From CAWGHZ01 sp963775315 (GTDB taxonomy: Bacteria; Pseudomonadota; Alphaproteobacteria; MPNO01; DASWLB01), in contig CAVZIN010000007.1 of assembly GCA_963775315.1 (NCBI GenBank), positions 930,001 through 994,000 of the forward strand: DNA of 64,000 nt, in the 5' to 3' direction. The notes beneath the pieces were generated by a model, which had not been told where the DNA came from, ran no database searches, and saw only the letters and a program-made list of their open reading frames with translations. This document shows positions 57,216 to 64,000 of the stretch, in pieces. The position numbers were made by a program, and so were the translations under genes. The number at the start of each line of letters is the position of its first letter. Within the stretch, counting starts at the first letter, position 1.

Positions 57216-57380
57216 TCACCTTACCCCGCGCCACCACAGCTCCTCGCGCAGGGTGGCGCGCAGTTCGTCGTCGCGCCGCGGCGCGTGGTCGAGCGGCACC
57301 GGAACAGAACCTGCGGGCGGCGTCGGCGGCTGCACCGGCACAGCACCCACCGAGCCCTCGGGCGCGTGTTCCTCGCTCAT
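57216..57380 (-). CDS. Small Pro-rich hypothetical protein
   Basis: 54 residues from ATG 57380, overlapping the stop of the upstream gene (ATGA). MSEEHAPEGSVGAVPVQPPT is Pro/Val-rich and the C-terminus is charged (RRDDELRATLREELWWRGVR). Its tight coupling to the membrane protein gene supports it being real. Confidence 0.45.
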   Translation of the reverse strand: MSEEHAPEGSVGAVPVQPPTPPAGSVPVPLDHAPRRDDELRATLREELWWRGVR

Positions 57381-57712
57381 GGCCAGAAGCGCGCGGCGGT
57401 GGCGAACAGCAGCACCGCGGCCAAGCCGCCCATGAACGCTAGCTCAGCGCCGGAAGGCCCACCGCGCGGCCCCGACAGCAGAGGCAGCGTCGGGCGCCAA
57501 CGCAGCCGGCGCAGCTCGTCGCAAACGCTCATGACGACGAAGTCGAGCAGGACGAGACCGGCGACGGCAGCGCCGAAGCAGAGCAGCAGGGCGACGGCGG
57601 CGGCGCGCCAGTCCGGCCCCCAGATCGACGCCCGGACGCCCGGCATGAGGGAGATGAAAACCAACCAGCCGATGGCGCTGAGCATGAACGGAAGCCAGCG
57701 TTGCGTGAGCAT
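57377..57712 (-). CDS. Small integral membrane protein
   Basis: 111 residues from ATG 57712, four bases after the stop of the upstream gene. Three hydrophobic segments: WLPFMLSAIGWLVFISLMPG, AAAVALLLCFGAAVAGLVLL and GAELAFMGGLAAVLLFATAA. No family recognised. Position behind a large possible phage gene makes a lysis or membrane role possible, but this is a guess. Confidence 0.6.
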   Translation of the reverse strand: MLTQRWLPFMLSAIGWLVFISLMPGVRASIWGPDWRAAAVALLLCFGAAVAGLVLLDFVVMSVCDELRRLRWRPTLPLLSGPRGGPSGAELAFMGGLAAVLLFATAARFWP

Positions 57713-57716
57713 GGTG

Positions 57717-58898
57717 CTACTTTCCCTGTTCGAAGCCGGCGGCGCTCGCGGCGTAGGGGATCGCCTCGGCAACGTTCTGGCCGGTCCCGCCAGCCATCAG
57801 GGCGGCGGCCAGCCGCGCGCCGGGGCGGGTGTAGGCCAGGCGCGCCATCAACGCCGCGGGCACGACCTCGGGGTGGGCGGCGACGAAGGGCAGGATGTTG
57901 TGCCCCTCGTAGAGCAGCGCCGCGTAGGGCCAAAGTCTGTGGCTCACCGGCGACGCGGTGGTGCGGTTGGAAAGGGTGCGCACGGCCGCTCCGGTGAGAT
58001 CCTGCATCGGCGCCAACCCGCGCGCGTAGCGCGACGCACGGGAGGCGCTCCGCCGCACCGCGGCGTCGATCTGTGCCGGCGTGAAGATGCCGCCAGCGGC
58101 CTGCGTGCCAGGGCGCCCCACGGCGTCTTCCGCGAGCTTGTAGATCGACCACGCCTTGTCCGCCGCCGCCAGCGCAGGCGCGTGCTCCGGCGAGGTGCGG
58201 CCGGCCAGCTTCTTGAAGGCGTCGGCCGCCGCGCGCAACAGCTGCGCCTCCGTGAGATCGTCGGGTGTGGCGCCGGGGGCGCGCATATACCGATGAGCGA
58301 GCGCGCGGAACTCGGAGACGGTGGTTTTCATCTCGCGGCCGCTGATCTCGTTGCCCTTCATCGCGGCGCGCGAGATCTGCCGCTGCATCAGCCGGGCGAA
58401 GCGTTGGGCGTTGTCGGCCTTCAACTCGTTTTGGGCGCGCTGGGCGATGCCCCGGATATCGGCGACGAACTGCGCGTCGGGACGAACCGTGATCTTGGAG
58501 AGCACGGTGTCGTAGGCGTTGCCGATCTTGTCGCCGACGTATGCCAGCGCATCGTGGCCGAGCGGAACGTTCTTCGGCAGCGTCTCGCCCAGCGGGGCGA
58601 GCGCGCGGTTGTACACGGCGCGGTTCAGGTCCTCGACGGCGTTGGCCTGGCCGGTCGTGACTCCGGGCACGAACGGGCCGACGCGCTCCTCGACGGCGCG
58701 GAACCCGCCGCCGGCCACTTGGCCGGGCGTCGGCGTCACCCCAGCGCGCCGCAGCGTGGCGACGTCCGCGGCGCCGCGCGGCGTGACCGCGCGTGCCAAC
58801 GCCCCGCCGGTCGCCCCCAGCGTGCCGCCCAGGGCGGCGCCGGTCTCCACCTGCTGCTGCTTCTGCTGCCAGTACGGCGCGCGGGAGACGTCCACGGG
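57717..58898 (-). CDS. Possible phage structural/internal protein, N-terminus cut by IS21
   Basis: About 394 residues remain. The surviving start (VSRAPYWQQKQQQVETGAAL) is Gly/Ala-rich, followed by long helices (NAYDTVLSKI, AQRFARLMQRQISRAAMKGN, EAQLLRAAADAFKKLAG) and a Gly/Ala-rich end. Proteins like this occur in prophages near portal or ejection genes, but no defining domain is visible. The frame runs straight into the IS21 left end, so the 5' end is missing. Confidence 0.5.
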   Translation of the reverse strand, partial: PVDVSRAPYWQQKQQQVETGAALGGTLGATGGALARAVTPRGAADVATLRRAGVTPTPGQVAGGGFRAVEERVGPFVPGVTTGQANAVEDLNRAVYNRALAPLGETLPKNVPLGHDALAYVGDKIGNAYDTVLSKITVRPDAQFVADIRGIAQRAQNELKADNAQRFARLMQRQISRAAMKGNEISGREMKTTVSEFRALAHRYMRAPGATPDDLTEAQLLRAAADAFKKLAGRTSPEHAPALAAADKAWSIYKLAEDAVGRPGTQAAGGIFTPAQIDAAVRRSASRASRYARGLAPMQDLTGAAVRTLSNRTTASPVSHRLWPYAALLYEGHNILPFVAAHPEVVPAALMARLAYTRPGARLAAALMAGGTGQNVAEAIPYAASAAGFEQGK

Positions 58899-59008
58899 TG
58901 TAAGCGCCGGAGCGAAAGTCCCTCACTGAAGCGGCCGGTTTGTCCGGTTGCGCCGGAGCAAAAATCCGGCAGCAGGTAGCCCTTTGCGTCTTTTGCAGAG
59001 GGCGGGGG

Positions 59009-60508
59009 ATGAAGGGCGTGGATTTGTATGGTCGGGTTCGCTACGCGGTTCAGATCGATGGGATCAGTCGTCGGGAGGCGGCGCGGCGGTTCGGGATAGA
59101 CCCGAGGACGGTGGCCAAGATGCTGACGTTCTCGGTGCCGCCGGGATACCGGCGTCGTGGGCCGCCGAAGCGGCCGAAGCTGGACCCGTTCGTCGGCGTC
59201 ATCGATCGGATCCTGGAGGAAGATAAGGGGCGCCCGGCGAAGCAGCGGCATACGGCGAAGCGGATCTTCGAGCGCCTGCGGGACGAGCACGGGTACGGCG
59301 GCGGGATCACGATCGTGAAGGACTATGTGCGCGGCCGCCGTCTGCGCCAGCGCGAGGTGTTCGTGCCATTGCGGCACGATCCGGGCCACGCACAGGTGGA
59401 CTTCGGCGAAGCTCTGGGGGTCATCGACGGGGTGGAACGGAAGCTCCACTTCTTCGCGATGGACCTGCCGCATAGCGACGCGTGCTTCGTGCAGGCCTAT
59501 CCGGCGGAGACGACGGAGGCGTTCTGCGAAGGGCACAATGCGGCGTTCCGCTTCTTCGGCAAGGTGCCACTCTCGATTTTGTACGACAACACGACGCTGG
59601 CGGTGGCGCGAATCCTGGGCGACGGGACCCGGCAGCGGACGCGAGTGTTCAGCGAGCTGCAATCGCACTACCTCTTCCTCGACCGGTTCGGCCGTCCAGG
59701 CAAAGGCAACGACAAGGGCAAGGTCGAAGGGCTGGTTGGCCACATTCGCCGGAACTACCTGGTTCCGATGCCGCGGGCGGCAAGCTACGACAGGCTGAAC
59801 GAGAAGCTGGTCGACGATTGTCGCCGCCGGCTCGGCGATCGGCTGCGCGGTCACGGCGAGACGATCGGCGAACGGCTGATGCGGGATCTGGCGGCCTTCA
59901 ACCCATTGCCGCCGGCGCCGTACGACGCCTGCGAGAAGAAGGCCGGCCGGGTGAGTTCGCTGTCGTTGGTGCGCTATCGTGGCACCGACTACTCGGTGCC
60001 GACCGCCTACGGCTATCGCGAGGTGCTGATCCGCGGCTATGTCGATGAAGTTGTGATCTCGTGCGGCGCCGACATCATTGCCCGGCACGCCCGATCCTAC
60101 GAGCGGGAGGACTTCGTGTTCGATCCGCTGCACTACCTGGCCTTGCTCGAGCAAAAGACCGGCGCGCTGGACCAGGCGGCACCGTTGGCCGGATGGAATC
60201 TGCCCGAAGAGTTCGCGACGTTGCGCCGTCTCCTCGAAGCGCGCATGGGCAAGCCCGGCAAGCGGGAGTTCGTCCAGGTCCTGCGGTTGCTGGAGGTGTT
60301 CCGCCCCGACGACGTTCTCGCCGGGATCAGGGAGGCGATCGGCCGCGGCGTGATCGGCTTCGACGCGGTGAAGCATCTGGTGCTGTGCCGTATCGAGCGC
60401 CGACCTCCACGGCTCGATCTGACGGTCTATCCCTATCTGCCGAAAGCCACCGTGGCGACGACCTCGGCGCGCAGCTACATGGACCTGCTGGACGGGGCGG
60501 CGTCATGA
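59009..60508 (+). CDS. istA: IS21 family transposase IstA
   Basis: 499 residues from ATG 59009 after GGCGGGGG. N-terminal helix-turn-helix (GISRREAARRFGIDPRTVAKML), then the rve-type DDE core: QVDFGEALG, ILYDNTTLAV and KGKVEGLVGHIRRN, and a C-terminal beta domain (RYRGTDYSVPTAYGYREV). It cuts and joins the element ends. Its stop overlaps istB. Confidence 0.96.
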   Translation: MKGVDLYGRVRYAVQIDGISRREAARRFGIDPRTVAKMLTFSVPPGYRRRGPPKRPKLDPFVGVIDRILEEDKGRPAKQRHTAKRIFERLRDEHGYGGGITIVKDYVRGRRLRQREVFVPLRHDPGHAQVDFGEALGVIDGVERKLHFFAMDLPHSDACFVQAYPAETTEAFCEGHNAAFRFFGKVPLSILYDNTTLAVARILGDGTRQRTRVFSELQSHYLFLDRFGRPGKGNDKGKVEGLVGHIRRNYLVPMPRAASYDRLNEKLVDDCRRRLGDRLRGHGETIGERLMRDLAAFNPLPPAPYDACEKKAGRVSSLSLVRYRGTDYSVPTAYGYREVLIRGYVDEVVISCGADIIARHARSYEREDFVFDPLHYLALLEQKTGALDQAAPLAGWNLPEEFATLRRLLEARMGKPGKREFVQVLRLLEVFRPDDVLAGIREAIGRGVIGFDAVKHLVLCRIERRPPRLDLTVYPYLPKATVATTSARSYMDLLDGAAS

Positions 60509-61296
60509 CCGACACGCCGCAAGTGCTGCTCGCCCATCACCTCAAGGTGCTCAAGCTGCCAACGTTCCTGCGCGAGTACGACAAGCTGGCCCGGCAGTGC
60601 GCTTCGGACGGCGTCGATCACCCGCGCTATCTGTTGCGTCTGGCCGAACTCGAGCTGATCGACCGCGAGCGACGGATGGTCGAGCGGCGCATCAAGGAAG
60701 CCCGGTTCCCCGCGGTCAAAAGCCTCGACAGCTTCGACTTCGCCACGATCCCGTCGCTCAACAAGACCCTCGTGCTGGAGCTGGCCCGTTCGGACTATGT
60801 CGCTCGCCGCGAGAACGTCATCGCCGTCGGCAACAGTGGCACCGGGAAGACGCACATCGCCCTCGGGCTTGGCTTGGCCGCCTGCCAGAAGGGTCTGTCG
60901 GTCGGCTTCACCACCGCCGCTGCGCTCGTCAACGAGCTGCACGAGGCCAGGGATGAGAAGCGCCTGCTCCGGCTGCAGCGACAGCTCGGCGGATACAAAC
61001 TCCTGATCGTCGACGAGCTCGGCTACGTGCCCCTGTCGCCGACCGGCGCCGAACTCCTGTTCGAGGTGTTCAGCCAGCGCTACGAGCGCGGCTCGACCAT
61101 CGTCACCAGCAACCTGCCGTTCGACGAATGGACCGCCGTGTTCGCCTCAGAGCGGCTCACCGGCGCGCTCCTCGATCGCCTCACCCACCACGTTCACATC
61201 CTCGAGATGAACGGTGACAGCTACAGGCTCAAACAGAGCAAGAAGCGCGTGTCCCGCCAGCACCCCACGCCACCGGCTCAAAGCCCGGACGTCTGA
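60505..61296 (+). CDS. istB: IS21 family helper ATPase IstB
   Basis: 263 residues. AAA+ fold with Walker A VGNSGTGKTHIALGLG, Walker B LLIVDELGYVPLS, sensor region TIVTSNLPFDEW and ERLTGALLDRLTHHVHIL. IstB selects the target and activates IstA. ATG 60505 overlaps the istA stop. Confidence 0.96.
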   Translation: MTDTPQVLLAHHLKVLKLPTFLREYDKLARQCASDGVDHPRYLLRLAELELIDRERRMVERRIKEARFPAVKSLDSFDFATIPSLNKTLVLELARSDYVARRENVIAVGNSGTGKTHIALGLGLAACQKGLSVGFTTAAALVNELHEARDEKRLLRLQRQLGGYKLLIVDELGYVPLSPTGAELLFEVFSQRYERGSTIVTSNLPFDEWTAVFASERLTGALLDRLTHHVHILEMNGDSYRLKQSKKRVSRQHPTPPAQSPDV

Positions 61297-61397
61297 CCGC
61301 CAAACGCCGGAAGGCCCCCGATCGGCGGCCTTCCGGCACGCTCGTCCGATGCTATTTTACTCCGGCCCGCCGATGCATTTTTACTCCGGCGTTGACA

Positions 61398-62396
61398 CTG
61401 GATGCTCCCGCAGGTGATCGTGGCCTCGCGCCATGTCCTTCGAGCTACCCAGCCGTCTGGGCTCTGACCGGCCAGCTTGACCAGTAACCCCAGGACCGCC
61501 TCCTCCTGGGGGCTGAAGCCGGTCTCCTTCTTCGCCGCCGCGTCGAGGACTCGGCGCTCGCTCGGCACAAGCACCAGCGATGTGACCGCGTCGCCGTCGC
61601 CGTCCTGCCCGAGATCGACCTTCTGGGCCTCGAAGGCGAACGACTGCCCGGCCTCGTGGTCGCGCTGCATCGTGACGCGCAGCTCCGCAACGTCACCGTC
61701 GCGTGTGACCTGGATCTCCGTGTCCGCCGCCGCCCGGAGGCACGAATGCCCGCGCGCGCCTTTCCCCTTATCTTTGCCGAGGTGGTGCACCAGCATGACG
61801 TGGGCGCCTGTCTGCTTGGCGATCTCGGTCGCGTTCTTGGCGAGCGCGCCCATGTCCTCGGGCGAGTTCTCGTCACCCCCGGCCAGCGCGCGCGACACAG
61901 TGTCGATCACGACCAGCTCATATGGCCCGCGCTCGTTCATCGCGTTGATGATGGCCGCAGCGACCGGCTCATTTCGAAAGTCGAGCGTGTCGCGGACGAT
62001 GTCAATCCCTGCGTCGTCGAGGCCAAGACCATCGACGCCGATGTCGATGTTGTTGTGTTGGCAGTACGCCCGCAGCCGGAGCATGAGCGACCCCGCGCCC
62101 TCAAGCGCGAAGTAGATCACCCGGCCGCCGTGGACGCGGTGCTCGCGCCACCTCTCGACAGATTGCGCGACCGCCATAGCGATGTTGAGCCCAGCGAACG
62201 TCTTGAAGCTCGCCGTCTCGCCTACGAGCAGCGACACGCCACCCGCGTCGAGGATGTGCTTTACCACGTACTCGCGGGGAGGAAGCTTGGCGAGTTCAGC
62301 TGCGCCGAATATCTTGATAGGTGTTGATGAGACGCGGCTCCGCCTGTTAGATGCCCGCGCTTCGACCTGGTCCAGCACGTCGTTGGTGTCTCTCAT
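61398..62396 (-). CDS. RepA-like AAA ATPase, C-terminus cut by IS21
   Basis: 333 original residues remain. RecA-type core: LLVGETASFKTFAGLN as Walker A, YFALEGAGSLMLRLRAY, YELVVIDTVSRALAGGDENS as Walker B, MLVHHLGKDKGKGARGHSCL. This is the hexameric RepA/AAA_25 helicase-like class used by plasmids and satellites. The frame runs about 39 more codons into the IS by chance. ATG 62396 overlaps the primase stop. Confidence 0.85.
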
Positions 62397-63502
62397 GACA
62401 CAGGCCCCTCCAACTCGCTTTTGGCGATGTTGTAGATGGCCTCCTCGACCTTCTGGTCAGGCAGCGGCGGGTAGCAGGCGACGGCGTTGTAGCCTCGCGT
62501 CAGGGCCGCGGCCAGGTGCGCTTCCACGCCCCGGCTCAACAAGTAGCCAAATACACTGGTGATGGCGTTGATGCGACCGGACGTACCCTTCGCGACGCCC
62601 TCGCTCAACTTGCACCAGTAGCTGCGCTCACGACGACTGCATACGAGATCGATGTGCGCGGCTTCGGCACCGCCCGCCGCGCGCAAGCGTTGCCAAGCGT
62701 CGTCCAGGTCGATCTCGCGCTCGGGCCAGTCGTAAGCGATGCGCGCGAGGCGCGGGGCCTTCGGGTTCTTCGTGTGCCAGCTGCCGGGCCAGCGCAGCGG
62801 ATGGACGATGGGCTTGTTGGTCTTGTCGGCCCCGATCAGTTCCGTAGCCATCTCGCGCGCTTGCTTCAAACGAGAGTGCGCTTCAGGCGTTCGCGTCGGC
62901 TCCTTCAGGCGCCAGTAGATGTGGCACTTGCGCTCGGCCTCGCCGGTCTCGGGGTTCACCCACTCGCCGCCGCTCTCCGTGATGAGCGTGGCGGCGCCGA
63001 GGATTTCTTCGAGGGTCAGGCGCGCTTCCCGCGGGCGTTGGTCGCATTCGACCGTTAACGCGAGCCCGTTGGCGAGACTCCTTTCATCGGCGCGCTTCGA
63101 GTTCGTGAACGTGCACACCGGCGGAGAGAAAACCCAAACTCCCGGCCTGTTCGCGAGCTGCGTAGCGATGTCGGTTGCGCCCCCAATTAAATTGCTTTCC
63201 GTGGTGCCATTGATCTGCGCATAAGGGCATGGGCGAAGTGTGTCCCACCACGGATCGTCTTTTGCGTCAGGTGGAGCGTCCGGCGGCCTACCGTAGCCGC
63301 GGAAGGAGACGAACGTCCCGTGGTCAGCGTAGCGGAAGAGCACGCTCACAAAGCGCGCAATCTGCTCGCGGTCAGCTACCAAGGCGGGCCGTTTACTCGC
63401 TCCGCCCGCCGCGCTATAGTCGCCCTGCGTCCCTGGCAGTGGCGCATGATCTACCGGCGGCGCTCCGTTCTCGGCGGGGCGCCGCTTTTCTGTTTGGTCC
63501 AT
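62393..63502 (-). CDS. RepB-like primase / primase-polymerase protein
   Basis: 369 residues. LALTVECDQRPREARLTLEE in the catalytic half, CHIYWRLKEPTR, and the signature VHPLRWPGSWHTKNPKAPRL of AEP-type (RepB-like) primases; a C-terminal PriCT-like helical domain (GRINAITSVFGYLLSRGVEAHL, PPLPDQKVEEAIYNIAKSE). Together with the ATPase it forms a replication module. It starts 12 bases after the AlpA-like gene. Confidence 0.8.
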   Translation of the reverse strand: MDQTEKRRPAENGAPPVDHAPLPGTQGDYSAAGGASKRPALVADREQIARFVSVLFRYADHGTFVSFRGYGRPPDAPPDAKDDPWWDTLRPCPYAQINGTTESNLIGGATDIATQLANRPGVWVFSPPVCTFTNSKRADERSLANGLALTVECDQRPREARLTLEEILGAATLITESGGEWVNPETGEAERKCHIYWRLKEPTRTPEAHSRLKQAREMATELIGADKTNKPIVHPLRWPGSWHTKNPKAPRLARIAYDWPEREIDLDDAWQRLRAAGGAEAAHIDLVCSRRERSYWCKLSEGVAKGTSGRINAITSVFGYLLSRGVEAHLAAALTRGYNAVACYPPLPDQKVEEAIYNIAKSELEGPVS

Positions 63503-63514
63503 GATACGCCCCCG

Positions 63515-63742
63515 TCACGCGCTGAACTTGCGGGGGCGCCCGCCGCTCAGGCCGCGCGGTAGGGCCGCGATTGCCGCCTCGAACTCGTGCTCCGGCCAGC
63601 GAGCGTTCTGGCCCAAGCGCACCGGTTCTGGCAGTCGGCCCTCGCCGACCAGGCGGTAGATCGTCGGGGCGGAAACTCCGAATCTGTCGCATATCTCGCG
63701 AATGGATAAATAGCGTTCGCGCCGGTTCTTCGGTTCGGACAT
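63515..63742 (-). CDS. AlpA/excisionase-like HTH protein
   Basis: 75 residues from ATG 63742 after AGGAGG. Winged-helix MerR-like/AlpA motif: YLSIREICDRFGVSAPTIYRLVGEGRLPEPVRLGQNARWPEHEFEAAI, with a basic tail RGLSGGRPRKFSA. AlpA proteins regulate excision or start the replication operon of integrative elements. First gene of the alpA-primase-ATPase unit. Confidence 0.88.
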   Translation of the reverse strand: MSEPKNRRERYLSIREICDRFGVSAPTIYRLVGEGRLPEPVRLGQNARWPEHEFEAAIAALPRGLSGGRPRKFSA

Positions 63743-63854
63743 GGTCCGGCCTCCTGCGGGCGGCCATGCGCCCGCGCTTGCGTTTCACCGGGGTTCCTCC
63801 TGGGCAGAACCGACTCTACCGGCCGGCACGGAGCTGTTGTTCGCAGCGCGCGAA

Positions 63855-63860
63855 TTATAC
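63855..63860 (-). promoter_or_regulatory. TATAAT -10 box for the alpA operon
   Basis: A perfect TATAAT on the minus strand in an AT-rich patch (TTTTTTAATTTAGG just upstream), about 113 bases before the alpA start. No good -35 hexamer is seen at 16-18 bases. Confidence 0.5.
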
Positions 63861-63921
63861 CTAAATTAAAAAACGAGTAGCGTTACCTTGTCCTCGGCAA
63901 TTTCTGGGGCAAAAAAGGCCG

Positions 63922-64000
63922 TCACCGCGGGGTTCCGTCGGTTAGATCGCACTCGCGCGGGAACGTACAGCCGCGCCGCTTCTCATCCCGGCGGCACCAA
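63922..64000 (-). CDS. Possible 3' end of a gene running off the window
   Basis: A frame open from the window edge encodes CRRDEKRRGCTFPRECDL and ends at TGA 63922-63924. Composition is protein-like, with paired Cys, but it is too short to name. It may belong to the same leftward element. Confidence 0.3.
   Translation of the reverse strand, partial: WCRRDEKRRGCTFPRECDLTDGTPR

Larger units (their letters stand above)
58899..61397 (+). mobile_element. IS21-family insertion sequence, intact
   Basis: 2499 bp with istA and istB overlapping by four bases. Left end TGTAAGCGCCGGAGCGAAAG and right end (reverse complement) TGTCAACGCCGGAGTAAAAA share TGT and CGCCGGAG. Multiple terminal repeats typical of IS21 are present: left GCGCCGGAGC at 58904 and 58950, right 21-bp units at 61346-61366 and 61370-61390. 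No direct repeat of the target is visible at the edges, and both flanking genes are cut. Confidence 0.92.

Noticed and set aside
61278..61397. Last 39 codons of the RepA-like ATPase frame
   Set aside because: They lie inside the IS21 end and are read through by chance.

Overview
The window is high-GC DNA from an alphaproteobacterium, most like Rhodospirillales or Hyphomicrobiales. This placement rests on a MucR regulator, a DUF6898 protein beside a Liv transporter, the order nrdR-ribD-ribE-ribB-ribH-nusB-thiL, a ribB whose GTP cyclohydrolase half has lost its zinc cysteines, a glnB-glnA pair with a sigma-54-type promoter, and a complete tad/cpa pilus locus. Genus cannot be fixed from the sequence alone.

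Positions 1-5800 hold the end of a NitT/TauT-type binding protein, a tight leftward catabolic operon (two paralogous metal-dependent cyclases, a cupin, an SDR and a 3-hydroxyacyl-CoA dehydrogenase) and a divergent flavin monooxygenase-like gene. Then come a CHASE-PAS sensor kinase with two apparent frameshifts (5777-9279), a five-gene branched-chain amino acid ABC operon (9679-14714), mucR, glyA, and the nrdR/riboflavin/nusB/thiL cluster (17096-22585). Positions 22700-29900 are a mixed set: DUF4865, an exported protein, a GH3-like enzyme, a thioesterase, GNAT, Rieske, egtD and a MarR regulator.

Positions 29929-41236 carry the tad locus: two TadE-like pseudopilins, TadD, TadC, TadB, CpaF, CpaE, CpaD, CpaC, CpaB, CpaA and a 59-residue Flp pilin. 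The same 20-bp palindromic sequence occurs in intergenic DNA near each end of the locus and is the best candidate for a shared operator. The moaC/moeA and trpGDC genes follow as one overlapping leftward operon. After them come uppP, a YciA-like thioesterase, glnB-glnA (glnA has two apparent frameshifts whose correction gives exactly 469 codons) and an aminotransferase.

A tRNA-His at 50426-50503 marks a sharp change. Everything to its right looks accessory: small orphan genes, an HWE histidine kinase, a stranded PEP-CTERM tail, a truncated IS1380 transposase, an SRAP gene split by an IS4-type fragment, a low-GC orphan, a possible phage structural gene cut by an intact IS21-family element, and a leftward alpA-primase-RepA-like ATPase module. 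The right part resembles a decaying integrated island or phage satellite that continues beyond the window. No integrase, CRISPR array or rRNA was seen.
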